Both the position numbers and the translations under genes were made by a program. A stretch of 64,000 nt of DNA from Arthrobacter sp. M4 (GTDB lineage Bacteria > Actinomycetota > Actinomycetes > Actinomycetales > Micrococcaceae): contig NZ_JAIWYX010000002.1 in NCBI RefSeq assembly GCF_020251205.1, positions 1 through 64,000 on the forward strand, read 5' to 3'. A model generated the notes under the pieces. It was not told the origin of the DNA. It saw only the letters and a program-made list of their open reading frames with translations, and searched no databases. This document shows positions 16,450 to 25,350 of the stretch, one piece after another. Every line of letters starts with the position of its first letter. Position 1 is the stretch's first letter.

Positions 16450-17658
16450 TCATTCCCTTCCTGGTTGTTGCTGTTCGACGAGATTCTTGAGCTGAGCGTC
16501 GTAGACATAGTCGGTGATCTCGCCGGACATAATCATTGCGACGGCCTTATTGATGACCTCCAGTGGCACCACGAACCACTCCGACGGGTCGTAGTCGCGT
16601 CCCTTCCGGTCGACCTGCGTCAGGTCCAGACGCACTTCGGCGAACACCCGGTGAAGGAGGTGCTCCAGCCATGATGCACGCACGTTGTAGAGCTGGTAGT
16701 CCGCCAGCACCTTCACGGGTGCCATCAGGTAGGTTGGCGAATGCGCCGCGTTCTTGATGCGGGTCTCGACCTTGGTGGTGGAGAAACCGATCTTGTGAAG
16801 GTCCTTCATTCCCGCGATCTGGGGGTCGTCGCTGAGCGACTGCAGCACGTAGATATGCCCACTCTCTACGTCCGCGTCGAGGACCTCGTCCGCATCGTGG
16901 CCCGTCCGCGCCAGGACCTGGCCCTGCGCCTCGTACATACGGGTCATGAGGCTCTGCCTGTACATCGCCGACTCCGTGCCGTTCTCGAAGACGACGCGCA
17001 GGCGCTGCTTCTGCCTCGGCCTACCACCAACGATCAGGTCGACGTCCTCTCCGACCTCAGCCACGAAGCACATGACGCCGCTCAGCACGAAGAACACACC
17101 CTCACGGATGAGATCCATGCCAGTGAAGGGCATCAGCTTGAATGTGCCCTCGGCCAGCTCGGCGTGCTTCGCTTTGAACAGCGGCTCGAACAGATCGAAG
17201 TCCTCGGACTTCACCCGCTGGGCAACGGAGTCCGGAGCCTCGGGACGCTTGATCACGGGAAGATCCGACACGTCGAGGATGCCGGAGTCGTCGCCGAGCA
17301 GATCGTCCAGGTCATCGCTCTCAAGAAGATCGTCCAGCGACTCGGGGGCTGCCTCGATTGCCAGCAGCTCGAACTCCGTGTCGAGGTGTCTGAGCGCCGC
17401 GATTTTCTCGTCGTTGGCGAGGATGCCCTCGAGCCGGGCACCAAGCTTCCGCTCGGCGATCTCCCGCGTCGCCGAGCTAGGCAGACGCCCGTGCGTCCGG
17501 CGGAACTCCACGATCTCCAGGAATGCACGTTCGAGCCGGTCGGACGAGGTGACCTTCTGGGGCTTCTCGGGGGCGTCAAGCAGGCCGTCCAGGTCGTTGT
17601 CAATGAGGTCCTGCAGGGAGGACGGTGCTGCTTCGAGGATGTCGTCGTAATCGCTCAT
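16450..17658 (-). CDS. GIY-YIG (T5orf172-type) nuclease-like protein
   Basis: The 402-residue protein has an acidic N-terminal half containing several LDDLL repeats. Its C-terminal half (about residues 265-385) matches the T5orf172/GIY-YIG fold: GHIYVLQSL, then LHKIGFSTTKVETRIKNA, then ASWLEHLLHRVF with the conserved Glu, and finally DPSEWFVVPLEVI. GIY-YIG enzymes cut DNA with one metal ion. Its start overlaps the helicase stop by 4 bases. It is the probable restriction subunit of the operon, since the methyltransferase N-terminus lacks an obvious nuclease motif. Confidence 0.78.
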   Translation of the reverse strand: MSDYDDILEAAPSSLQDLIDNDLDGLLDAPEKPQKVTSSDRLERAFLEIVEFRRTHGRLPSSATREIAERKLGARLEGILANDEKIAALRHLDTEFELLAIEAAPESLDDLLESDDLDDLLGDDSGILDVSDLPVIKRPEAPDSVAQRVKSEDFDLFEPLFKAKHAELAEGTFKLMPFTGMDLIREGVFFVLSGVMCFVAEVGEDVDLIVGGRPRQKQRLRVVFENGTESAMYRQSLMTRMYEAQGQVLARTGHDADEVLDADVESGHIYVLQSLSDDPQIAGMKDLHKIGFSTTKVETRIKNAAHSPTYLMAPVKVLADYQLYNVRASWLEHLLHRVFAEVRLDLTQVDRKGRDYDPSEWFVVPLEVINKAVAMIMSGEITDYVYDAQLKNLVEQQQPGRE

Positions 17659-19640
17659 TCGCTCTCCACCATCTCAGTCGCGCGCTTCTGTGCTTCAAGC
17701 TTCTGTTTGGCCCGCTGGAGCCACAGCAGTGCGTCTGCATACCGCTTCTCAGTCGGGTCCTCGGCCCTCGGGTCCGGTTTCCGATCGTTTACCTTGATCC
17801 AGTTCTTGATCCGGGGAACGAGGGCCAGCGCTTCTTCCTCGGTGAACTCGACTCGGGTGGCAGTGATCTGGTCCTGGATGATGCGCAGCACGGAGGGAGT
17901 GACCGACTTCGACATGACCTCGAAGGCCCGCTGGAAAGGGTTCACCGAATCGATGAGGTTGATGTTCAGCTCGTCGATGTTGACGAACTTTTCCGCCATC
18001 TTGATGAACCGCTTGTCTCCTACCGTGCGCACTTCGCCGTTCTTGATCACCGAGTCCACGACAACCTGCTGGCGGACCTCTTCCACCTGCGCCTCGGTGA
18101 GGTCCGGATATTTCTCGCGGATGATTTTCGGAATCAGCACCTTGTTGGTCGTCTCGGCGTCGACTGAGCCGGCGGCGGCCCTCGCGAAGGTGTCGTCCTG
18201 GAGGATCGTCGCCTTCAGGTCGTTCAGATCGGTCTCCACGATCTGCTTCACGCGCGCGCTCGATGGCTCCTTGAATCCCTTGATCTTCAGCTGCCCCGGC
18301 ACCGCGGAATCGTCGCCGTCGAACTTCTTCGTCTTGAAGGTGAAGTTCTGCGCGAGGACCTGCTCCATGAGGAGCGATGCGGTGATGGCCTTGAGCATGT
18401 TGTTCACCGAGACCTTCACTTCGCCCTGCGAGGCGTCGGGCTCGGCGATGAGGTTCGTGAACTGGGCGTGGGATTTGCCGGGGCTGTCGCGGGTGACCCG
18501 GCCGATGATCTGGATGACCTCCGTCAGGGAGGCCCGGTACCCGACGGTGAGGGCGTGCTCGGCAAACGGCCAGTCAAAGCCTTCTTTGGCCATGCCCAGC
18601 GCAATGATGATGTCGACCGCTTCGAAGTTCTTGGAGGCTGTGTGAGCCAGGTAGTGGAGGGTGTCGCCGCGCTTCTTTTGGTCAGTGTCGTCGACGAGGT
18701 CCGCGACGCGGACGATGGTTCCAGTGTCCTGCCGGCGCACGCTGATGATGCCCGTGTCGGGGTCGGTCTCCTCGACGTGCCCGATGACATCGATGATGCG
18801 GCCGATCTCTTCGAGCTTGTCCTTCGTGGATTCACCCGAGTTGACGTTCGGGATGTGCACGATGGTTTTCTTGTCGAGGTCCAGCACTTCGCCGATCGCG
18901 TCCGTGTAGCGGCCCTGGTAGAAGTGGTGGCCGATGCCGAGCGAGTGCAGGTGCTCGTATCCGTTGAGCTGGTCGTAGTAGTTGAAGGTGACCGGCATGA
19001 ACTTCGCCTCGTCCTCCGGCGAGAGCACCGGGACGGAGTCCCCGCGGAAGTAGGAGCCCGTCATCGCGACGATGTGGACGTCGCTGCCGTTCATCACGTC
19101 GCGCAGGAGCGCTCCGAGGCGGCTCGACTCGATGTCCGCGGAGACGTGGTGGAACTCGTCGATCGCGAGAACCGTACCGTTGAACGACTCCGGTGCCAGC
19201 CTCTCGAACGCGAAGCGCAGTGTCGCGTGGGTGCACACGAGCGTTGCATCAGGCCCTTCGAGGAAGCTGATGAACGCATCGACCTTGCCCGCTGAAGAGC
19301 CTGCATCACAGAGGTTGTGCTCCGGCTTGATCTCCCAGTCCGCGAAGAAGCCGTACTTCGACAGGGCTGTCGAGGAGAACGATGCCCCAATCGACCGTTC
19401 GGGGACCGCAACGATGACCTTCCTGCGCCCTTGGTTGTAGAGCTTATCGAGGGCGACGAACATCAGAGCGCGCGACTTGCCAGAGGCCGGCGGGGCCTTC
19501 ACGAGGAGGTGCTGCGCGTCGCGCTTCGCGAAGACCCGCTGCTGCATCTCGCGCATGCCCAGGGCGTCCGTGTTCACCGAGGCCTTGGTCTGGGCATAGG
19601 TGACGTCGACGATGTTGACGGGCTTCTTGATCGCGTTCAC
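17655..19640 (-). CDS. SF2 DEAD/DEAH-box helicase of a restriction-modification-like operon
   Basis: The 661-residue helicase shows motif I APPASGKSRAL (residues 49-59), motif II IDEFHHV, motif III MTGSYF, and motifs V-VI in KEGFDWPFAEHAL and VIQIIGRVTRD. About 230 C-terminal residues form an all-alpha extension without known motifs. Its start overlaps the methyltransferase stop by 4 bases and its stop overlaps the GIY-YIG start. As in type I and III systems, it could translocate DNA before cleavage by the GIY-YIG partner. Confidence 0.85.
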   Translation of the reverse strand: MNAIKKPVNIVDVTYAQTKASVNTDALGMREMQQRVFAKRDAQHLLVKAPPASGKSRALMFVALDKLYNQGRRKVIVAVPERSIGASFSSTALSKYGFFADWEIKPEHNLCDAGSSAGKVDAFISFLEGPDATLVCTHATLRFAFERLAPESFNGTVLAIDEFHHVSADIESSRLGALLRDVMNGSDVHIVAMTGSYFRGDSVPVLSPEDEAKFMPVTFNYYDQLNGYEHLHSLGIGHHFYQGRYTDAIGEVLDLDKKTIVHIPNVNSGESTKDKLEEIGRIIDVIGHVEETDPDTGIISVRRQDTGTIVRVADLVDDTDQKKRGDTLHYLAHTASKNFEAVDIIIALGMAKEGFDWPFAEHALTVGYRASLTEVIQIIGRVTRDSPGKSHAQFTNLIAEPDASQGEVKVSVNNMLKAITASLLMEQVLAQNFTFKTKKFDGDDSAVPGQLKIKGFKEPSSARVKQIVETDLNDLKATILQDDTFARAAAGSVDAETTNKVLIPKIIREKYPDLTEAQVEEVRQQVVVDSVIKNGEVRTVGDKRFIKMAEKFVNIDELNINLIDSVNPFQRAFEVMSKSVTPSVLRIIQDQITATRVEFTEEEALALVPRIKNWIKVNDRKPDPRAEDPTEKRYADALLWLQRAKQKLEAQKRATEMVESE

Positions 19641-22354
19641 TTCGCGGTCCTCCGGGTCTTCTTTGCTGGGGCCTTTGCGGCTTCGGCGTTTGTCATCTCC
19701 TCATACATAGCAAAGAGGTCCGACAGTCTTTGCTCATCAGTCTCGTATCCGCGCCTGGAATAGATCGAGTCGACCAGTGCATCGATCTCTGCGTGGGCGA
19801 CGCGCAGGTCCTCCGGCATTTTGTCCGGGTCGTAGAGCTCGGCAAGCGTCCGCTCGCAGTGGTACTCTCGGACGTCCAACACGCGGAGAGCCACGACTGT
19901 CAGCTTCTCCTTCACCGCGTCGGAGAGCGGTGGCACAGGGAAGTTGTTGTAGACGATGTAAGCGCCGTACTGGAAGTCGAGGCGCATCCGTCCGGACACT
20001 GCCCCAACCCAAGCCATGTGCATCTGGGAGGTCAGCACCGCGAAAGTCCAGGGCTCGGCGTCGTAGATCGCGAAGCCCTTGCTCGAGATCACTACCCCGG
20101 CGTCGAGGTAGCCCATAGGGATGTAACGCCGACGTGAGGACGAGATACTTGGAACCACGATGGACTCGGTCGGCTTGTAGGCGTTTTGCTTGAACCGATT
20201 TGGGTAGGCCGCGTAGTCGGCGGTCGTCGCTGCCTCGCTCTCGAGCCGCCATTTTGACACCGCGTCCAGCCGCTTCGCGATCGCAGGAATCGCCTGGGCC
20301 TCTTCCAGCTCGTCGTCGGCGATCCACAAACAGTAGCGCTCGATGTCGTTAATGAACTCCGCAGCGCCTGCGAAGCGCTTAATGAACCGCGTCGCCTCAG
20401 GGTGTGCACCCAGGATCTCCTCGCGCTCCCTCGGCTCGAGGAGGAGATGACCGCCGTCCTTAGGCATCGAGCCGAGCGTCATGCGTGGCAAGGACGGGCT
20501 AAGGGCGACGGTCCGACGATAGACGAAAACCGACGGCGCATCCGTGAGATAACCATTGATGTTCTTGGCCTCGATCTGGAGGCCGTCGCTGAAGATGTAC
20601 TTTTGCTTGGAACTGGTCGTCCTCAGTCCGATGACAACGACGGTGACTCCAGCGTTGCGCTTGGCGTTGTTCTCCCATTTAAAGGATGTGTACGCATAGC
20701 CGATCTCGATTCCCTTGGCGAAGATCATCGGGAACATCAGACCGACATGCTCGCCCTGGGCCACGGAGTTGGTCGACACGAAGGCCAGCTCTGCGCGGGT
20801 TCCTTCGATGTAGTCGGCACCTTTGACGAACCAGAGAGCGATGTAGTCGAGGTCTTTGGAGTGCGGGCGCTTGCCGAAGACGAAAGGATAGTCTGCCTTC
20901 ATCTCTTTGCCCTGAGACTTTCCACCTTTGTAAGGCGGGTTGCCGATTAGGTAGATCTCACCGCCGTCGTTGGGGCAGACTTCGTTCCAGTCGACTCGGG
21001 TCGCGTTGCCCTGCTTGATCTGGCCCGTCTCCTTCAGCGGGATCAGCGGGATCGAGACGTTGAACTTCTCCTTGAACTCCGTGTTCATCTGGTGCTTGGC
21101 GATCCAGAGGGAGAGAATCGCGACTTCGACTGCGAAGTCGTCGATCTCGATCCCATAGAAGTTCTCGATATTAATTTTTGACTCGGCGAACAGTACCAGG
21201 TGTTTGTCGTCCAGCTCGGCCAGACGCTCGAGGATCGCGTGCTCGACCTTGCGCAGCTCCTTGTAGGCGATGATCAGGAAGTTGCCGGATCCACAGGCGG
21301 GATCGAAGACTTTGATGGCGCTGATTCGCTCGAGCAGTGCTTCGAGTTTCTTCACGGAGTCGAAGCCCTCGTCGAGCTCGTCCTTCAGGGTATTGAGGAA
21401 GAGCGGCTCGATAGTCTTGAGGATGTTCGGTACCGAGGTGTAGTGCTGCCCGAGGTCACTGCGCTTTCCTGGAGTGACAATCGCCTGGAACATCGAGCCG
21501 AAGATGTCCGGGTTGATCTCGCGCCAGATGAGCTTGCCTGCGTTGATGAGCTCTTCGCGCGCCTTCTTGGTGAACACGGGCACCACATGATCCGTGGACA
21601 TCGTAAACAGGCGGCCGTTGACGTACGGGAACGCCGAGAGGTGCTTGGGCTTGTCGGCCGCGTCTGCGGTGTCCAGCGCCGTGAACAGGTCTGTGAGGAA
21701 GTCCGCGGTGTCCGAGCCGTCGTCCAGTGTGTGGGATCCGACCGCGTTCGTGAACTGGTTCCCGGCGAAGATTCCCGTGTCCTCGGCGAAGTAGCAGAAC
21801 AGCAGACGAGTGAAGAACAGGTTAAGCGCGTGGCGTCCACGTGGTTGCTCAAGAAGATCAGGGTTCGCTTGGAGCAGCTCATCAAACAGCTTGCCCATGC
21901 GCTCGGCGGCTTTGACGTCCGCGTGCGCCTCAGCGACATACTGGGCCTTCTCCATCCCGGCCCAGGGCAGGAAGAAGGTGAAGTGCTGGTCGATCTCGCG
22001 GATCGGGAAACCAATCGTCTCGCCTGTCTGCGTGTCGGTGACCACGAGCTCGGCGTAGTCGGTCACGATGACGAAGCGGCTGCTGAAGCGCACGACGTCA
22101 GGAGACGTCTTCAGCTCCTCCAGGACCTCGAGGGGGTCCGCTGTCGTCTCCTTGAAGTAGACGACCTTCTTCTGCGCGACCTCGATTGCAGGTTCGGCCG
22201 CGACGTTCAGATCGCCGTTGCGCAGTCGAGTGACACTGCTCTGAGGCTTTCCATAGGCGAGGAGCAGATCGAAGATGAACTCCCGGTCGTACGTTTCCCG
22301 CCCAGCGAGGGGTGAGACTCGCTCTTCGATGGCCTTCAGATTCAGCTTTGCCAT
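19637..22354 (-). CDS. MmeI-like class I DNA N6-adenine methyltransferase
   Basis: The 905-residue protein has the MmeI-type layout: an N-terminal domain, a helical spacer with RLLFCYFAEDTGIF, a methyltransferase core with FDPACGSGNFL (Asp351 to Gly357, SAM binding) and NPPY (Asn472-Tyr475, catalytic, adenine-specific), then a target recognition domain and a helical C-terminus. In MmeI the N-terminus carries a D...ExK nuclease; here the equivalent stretch reads IEVAQKKVVYFKETTAD without a clear ExK. The enzyme therefore probably only methylates, and cleavage would come from downstream genes. AGGGA lies 8 bases before the ATG. It is the first large gene of a four-gene operon. Confidence 0.85.
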   Translation of the reverse strand: MAKLNLKAIEERVSPLAGRETYDREFIFDLLLAYGKPQSSVTRLRNGDLNVAAEPAIEVAQKKVVYFKETTADPLEVLEELKTSPDVVRFSSRFVIVTDYAELVVTDTQTGETIGFPIREIDQHFTFFLPWAGMEKAQYVAEAHADVKAAERMGKLFDELLQANPDLLEQPRGRHALNLFFTRLLFCYFAEDTGIFAGNQFTNAVGSHTLDDGSDTADFLTDLFTALDTADAADKPKHLSAFPYVNGRLFTMSTDHVVPVFTKKAREELINAGKLIWREINPDIFGSMFQAIVTPGKRSDLGQHYTSVPNILKTIEPLFLNTLKDELDEGFDSVKKLEALLERISAIKVFDPACGSGNFLIIAYKELRKVEHAILERLAELDDKHLVLFAESKINIENFYGIEIDDFAVEVAILSLWIAKHQMNTEFKEKFNVSIPLIPLKETGQIKQGNATRVDWNEVCPNDGGEIYLIGNPPYKGGKSQGKEMKADYPFVFGKRPHSKDLDYIALWFVKGADYIEGTRAELAFVSTNSVAQGEHVGLMFPMIFAKGIEIGYAYTSFKWENNAKRNAGVTVVVIGLRTTSSKQKYIFSDGLQIEAKNINGYLTDAPSVFVYRRTVALSPSLPRMTLGSMPKDGGHLLLEPREREEILGAHPEATRFIKRFAGAAEFINDIERYCLWIADDELEEAQAIPAIAKRLDAVSKWRLESEAATTADYAAYPNRFKQNAYKPTESIVVPSISSSRRRYIPMGYLDAGVVISSKGFAIYDAEPWTFAVLTSQMHMAWVGAVSGRMRLDFQYGAYIVYNNFPVPPLSDAVKEKLTVVALRVLDVREYHCERTLAELYDPDKMPEDLRVAHAEIDALVDSIYSRRGYETDEQRLSDLFAMYEEMTNAEAAKAPAKKTRRTAK

Positions 22355-22470
22355 GTACCAATTCCCTGTGTGAATGCAATTCCGCCAATGTCAGCTGGGC
22401 GATTGGTGGTGATGCGCCAGTCATCGAGGCCGGCTGAATTGCCGGGGGCATACGCCCATGGTCCACACAT
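22342..22470 (-). CDS. Possible 42-aa leader peptide overlapping the methyltransferase start
   Basis: ATG 22,470 follows AAGGAG by 7 bases, an excellent ribosome binding site. The frame (MCGPWAYAPGNSAGLDDWRI, then ITTNRP and onward) ends at TGA 22,342, 13 bases inside the methyltransferase gene. The overlap would allow translational coupling. No homology is recognised, and it may be a regulatory leader and not a functional protein. Confidence 0.4.
   Translation of the reverse strand: MCGPWAYAPGNSAGLDDWRITTNRPADIGGIAFTQGIGTWQS
22368..22377 (+). repeat. Copy of the 10-mer GTGTGAATGC
   Basis: The same 10 bases occur at the left end of the element (10,019-10,028) and, inverted, upstream of the relaxase gene (34,112-34,121). 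This copy is at the methyltransferase promoter side, in front of the integrase gene. It may mark an integrase arm site or an older insertion boundary. Confidence 0.35.
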
Positions 22471-22474
22471 GTTG

Positions 22475-22666
22475 CTACTCCTTATATGGCAGGGCACGAC
22501 GCTCCGCCACCGTGATCTTATCGGGGACTTGGCTGATGCTGATTTTCCCGCACCGCGTCACGCGAAGGCAGTCCTTCTCCATGGCGCGATAAGAGCAGTT
22601 ACCAGAGACCCGGTTCAAAGCCGCCCTGTCGATCGCGGGTATGCGGAATCGCCACTGACAGACCAT
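22475..22666 (-). CDS. Possible small basic protein upstream of the methyltransferase
   Basis: The frame encodes up to 63 residues. An internal ATG would give 35 residues (MEKDCLRVTRCGKISISQVP and onward). Its stop codon TAG lies directly next to the AAGGAG that serves the following small frame, a spacing seen in real operons. It could be a small regulator of the system, but the evidence is weak. Confidence 0.28.
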   Translation of the reverse strand: MVCQWRFRIPAIDRAALNRVSGNCSYRAMEKDCLRVTRCGKISISQVPDKITVAERRALPYKE

Positions 22667-22707
22667 TGCGACTTGGATTCTCCGGCCAGTGAGTCGAGAC
22701 TGGAGTC

Positions 22708-23880
22708 ATGGCAGCACAGGCGAGGCTTGCAGCACTCAGCGCTCCGACGGTCCCGCCGGAGCCGGAGGTGGACGACGAGCTGCGTGAGCTTGAGGAGATC
22801 TCGCGGTCTTTGGAAGGACACACGCTGTCTGCTGCCACCCGGCGCGCCTATGCCACTGCGTGGCGTGCCTTTGATGACTTCTGTACCGGCCACGGACTGG
22901 AGGCGCTGCCTGCGCATCCGGAAACCGTCCGCTGGTACGTCGCCTGGATGTCCACGCAGCTCGATGACGACGGGCTCCCCCGGTTCTCTGTCGCGACGAT
23001 CCGCCAGCGTCTGGCCGGTATCGGCGAGAGGCACCTGCACGGCGGGTTTCTGGATCCCACGGCCCACCGCGGCGTGGTGGATCTCGTGCGCGGGCTGGCC
23101 AAGCTGCGGGCCACCAGGCCCCGGCGCAAGCGCCCGCTGCTTCTGGACGACGTGGTCCGGATCATCGCGGTGATGGAGCACGACACATATCCGGCAGGCG
23201 TGTCAGCCACCAGGGACGCCCTGGCGGTGTGGCTCGGGTTCGCAGGGGCCTTGCGCAGGAGCGAGGCGGCGGCCCTGACGCTGAACCGCCTCGAGCTGCA
23301 TCCGGTCGATGGTGTCCACGTTCATGTGGGGGCCTCGAAGGCCGACCCGGAGAACGCGCTGCCGGACGTGGTCGTGCTGCCGTTCGGGAGCTCGCCGGCA
23401 TCCTGTCCCCCGTGTGCGGTGCACCGTTGGGTCGGGCTGCTCGGGTTCGCCCGGCAGGACGATGCGCGCACACGGCGTCGCGGGATCATGCAGCAGCTGT
23501 TCTCGTACGGTCTCGAGGAGCACGTCTGCGGGGCCGCCGGCTCGACGGCGCTCATCAGCAGCGCCGACCTGGCCTCGGGCGCGCCCCTGCTCCGGGCAAC
23601 GTACCGCAACAGGAAGGACGCCCGGATCCATGCGCGGGCGGTGAGCGGCGACGCGCTGCACACGATGCTGCTCTCGCGCATGGTCGAGGCCGGGATGAAC
23701 CCTGCTGCCTACGGCTTCCACTCGCTGCGGGCCGGGCACGTCACCCAGGCGCGGCGCAACGGTGCGAGCACGGAGGAGATCATGCGCGCCGGCCGGTGGA
23801 GCCGGGCAGCGACGGTAGACGTCTACGACCGCGAGTTCAATCCTGCGGCACGCAACAGCGTCATGCGTCTGGGGTTGTAG
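22708..23880 (+). CDS. int: Tyrosine site-specific integrase
   Basis: The 390-residue integrase has an N-terminal core-binding domain (LSAATRRAYATAWRAFDDFC) and a catalytic domain with Arg183 or Arg184 in GALRRSEAAAL, Lys in GASKADPE, His338 and Arg341 in FHSLRAGH, Trp in GRWSRAATV and the nucleophile Tyr373 in VDVYDRE. It should integrate and excise the element. It lies 12.7 kb from the comM junction, unlike most ICEs, where int is next to an end. It is convergent with the XRE regulator, with a 20-base overlap of the 3' ends. No obvious excisionase gene was seen near it. Confidence 0.88.
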   Translation: MAAQARLAALSAPTVPPEPEVDDELRELEEISRSLEGHTLSAATRRAYATAWRAFDDFCTGHGLEALPAHPETVRWYVAWMSTQLDDDGLPRFSVATIRQRLAGIGERHLHGGFLDPTAHRGVVDLVRGLAKLRATRPRRKRPLLLDDVVRIIAVMEHDTYPAGVSATRDALAVWLGFAGALRRSEAAALTLNRLELHPVDGVHVHVGASKADPENALPDVVVLPFGSSPASCPPCAVHRWVGLLGFARQDDARTRRRGIMQQLFSYGLEEHVCGAAGSTALISSADLASGAPLLRATYRNRKDARIHARAVSGDALHTMLLSRMVEAGMNPAAYGFHSLRAGHVTQARRNGASTEEIMRAGRWSRAATVDVYDREFNPAARNSVMRLGL

Positions 23881-24352
23881 ACCCCTCGATGCCGGGGGCA
23901 ACCCGGTGCCCGTGCTGGTCGTCCTCCTCGACCGGGACGCGGGCGTCGATGCTTTCCAGGAGGCGGAAGTCGACGACACCTTTGAGTTGAGCGCCGCCGC
24001 CGAGCACTTGAATGGCCTTGGAGAGCCGCAGCACCTCCAGCCTGTTCTTCTCCCACTCGCGCTGGGCCGCTGCGAGGTCGGCGAGGTACTGCTGCAGCTG
24101 AGCCTCGCTCTCTGCCTCCGGATCCTCGGCGACCAGGATCGCCAGGGGGACGTCCAGGGCCTTGGAGGCGGCGACCGCCTCGTCCAGGCGGACGGCGCGG
24201 ATTTGCTGCTCTATCCGGGTCACCGCCGAAGGGTCGACGTTCGTTCCGAGGATCTCGGCAATCCTGCGGGCCAGCTCAGCCTGGCTGATGCCCAGGCGTT
24301 CCCTCTCCTGTCGCAGTCGGCGGGCGAAGAGGTCTCCGGGCAAGGCGTTCAT
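23861..24352 (-). CDS. XRE-family helix-turn-helix regulator
   Basis: The 163-residue protein starts at ATG 24,352 (MNALPGDLFARRLRQERERL). The HTH_XRE domain covers residues 8-65 (LGISQAELARRIAEILG, then VDPSAVTRIEQQIRAVRLDEA), followed by a coiled coil (LQQYLADLAAAQREWEKNRLEVLRLSKAI) probably for dimerisation. It overlaps the 3' end of int by 20 bases and reads away from the conjugation operon, whose control region (24,353-24,794) lies directly upstream. It is a candidate repressor of the transfer genes, comparable to ImmR/CI-type regulators of ICEs. The target is inferred. Confidence 0.8.
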   Translation of the reverse strand: MNALPGDLFARRLRQERERLGISQAELARRIAEILGTNVDPSAVTRIEQQIRAVRLDEAVAASKALDVPLAILVAEDPEAESEAQLQQYLADLAAAQREWEKNRLEVLRLSKAIQVLGGGAQLKGVVDFRLLESIDARVPVEEDDQHGHRVAPGIEGSTTPDA

Positions 24353-24794
24353 CTGGTTTGGGCTCCTGGTCGGGTACATGGGCGCGAAGGGCTCAGCAAG
24401 AAGCGTATGCCGAGCCGTGCCGGAGCCGCACACCGCGCGCCCCGTCATGTGAAATCTACACGTTTTTGAGCAGAACGTCAGTCCTCCCGCCGACACCTCG
24501 TTTGCGCTGGTCTTCGAGCACATTCCGGACTCGTATCCGACTCGTCGCGGATACGACTATGACTGATGACTCGAATGATGTAGATTGGTCACTGAAGATG
24601 TGCACGTATACGAGTCCCTAGAGAGGGGTCGGCCGCATGATTGCAGGCATTTCGTCCCGCTCAACGGGGAGTCACGTCGCATCGGGAGAGACCATTGATA
24701 GGGCGCTGTGCTCTGTCTAGGCGAATCGGTTGTGCCAGTCGCCTCGTGACACATGTCATGCAAGCGACCATTCGATAGGCGAGAGGAAAGAACC
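24353..24794. promoter_or_regulatory. Control region between the XRE regulator and the transfer operon
   Basis: The 442-nt gap has no gene. It holds an inverted repeat at 24,532-24,555, GACTCGT at 24,539-24,545, its reverse complement ACGAGTC at 24,610-24,616, and CCATTCGA at 24,768-24,775, 20 bases before the first transfer gene. The TGACA...TGTCA repeat near 24,748-24,759 is a further operator-like site. Divergent promoters for the regulator and the transfer operon are expected here. Confidence 0.65.
24532..24555. repeat. Inverted repeat CGTATCCG-N8-CGGATACG
   Basis: The 8-bp perfect arms have an 8-nt spacer. A related CGTATACGAGTCC at 24,605-24,617 is the inverse of GGACTCGTATCCG at 24,527-24,539, so the two also form a larger imperfect inverted repeat. 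Operator sites for the XRE regulator are the simplest reading. Confidence 0.55.
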
Positions 24795-25178
24795 ATGACG
24801 AAGATTTACGAGGCGGCACTCGAGCGGGTCGCCCTGCCCACCGCGGCCTGGGACCTGACGAGCTTCCTGGAGAACGCGAAGTCCCAGATCCAGCTCTGGG
24901 GCGGGCTGCTGCTCATGCTCCTGGGTGCGGTCGGACTGGTCTGGGGCGGCGTGCTCCTGATCAAGAAGCTGATGGCCACCCCGCAGTCCGCGGGCCAGCA
25001 GCAGGGCTGGGGCACCATCGCCCTGCTCATTCTGGTCGGCGGCGCGCTCGGCACCGGTGGGTGGTCGCTGATCAACACCATCGGCTCCGGCGGCCAGAAG
25101 ACCCTCGAGGACCTCGGCGGCGGCTCTGTCCTCGTGCAGACGGTCAGCCACGTACTGACCAGCGGCGTCCTGGGCTAA
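24795..25178 (+). CDS. Small two-TM protein, possible VirB2/TrbC-like pilin
   Basis: The 127-residue protein has two hydrophobic segments (about residues 35-57, WGGLLLMLLGAVGLVWGGVLL; and 73-95, GTIALLILVGGALGTGGWSLI) separated by a short polar loop, the size and layout of VirB2/TrbC-type pilins. AGAGGA lies about 8 bases before ATG 24,795. It is the first gene of the transfer operon and is followed by a stable hairpin that could raise its mRNA level relative to the rest, as needed for a pilin. Family assignment is by topology only. Confidence 0.6.
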   Translation: MTKIYEAALERVALPTAAWDLTSFLENAKSQIQLWGGLLLMLLGAVGLVWGGVLLIKKLMATPQSAGQQQGWGTIALLILVGGALGTGGWSLINTIGSGGQKTLEDLGGGSVLVQTVSHVLTSGVLG

Positions 25179-25228
25179 GCCCGACGCGGCAGGAATCAAC
25201 GGCCGGGCACACAAAGCGTCGACGGACC

Positions 25229-25272
25229 GCACCGGGTCGGTTGAGGTCACCAGGCCTCAACCGGCCCGGTGC
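25229..25272 (+). terminator. Intra-operon hairpin after the pilin-like gene
   Basis: An 18-bp near-perfect stem (25,229-25,246 with 25,255-25,272) has an 8-nt loop and is followed by CGTCGTTTCC. As the next gene starts 79 bases later in the same direction, partial termination or 3'-end stabilisation is likely. Confidence 0.65.
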
Positions 25273-25350
25273 GTCGTTTCCGGGGTCGGACGACGGCGCT
25301 GACGACGAGCAGGACAGGCAGAGCAAGGAACAGGACGAACGGGAACGGAC

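Noticed and set aside
16741..22315. Plus-strand frames of 634 and 371 residues opposite the helicase and methyltransferase
   Set aside because: They are antisense to genes with full catalytic motif sets and have no recognisable features.
10002..22354. AbaR/Tn6022-type transposon in comM
   Set aside because: No TniA, TniB or related transposase was recognised in the window, and a tyrosine integrase is present instead.
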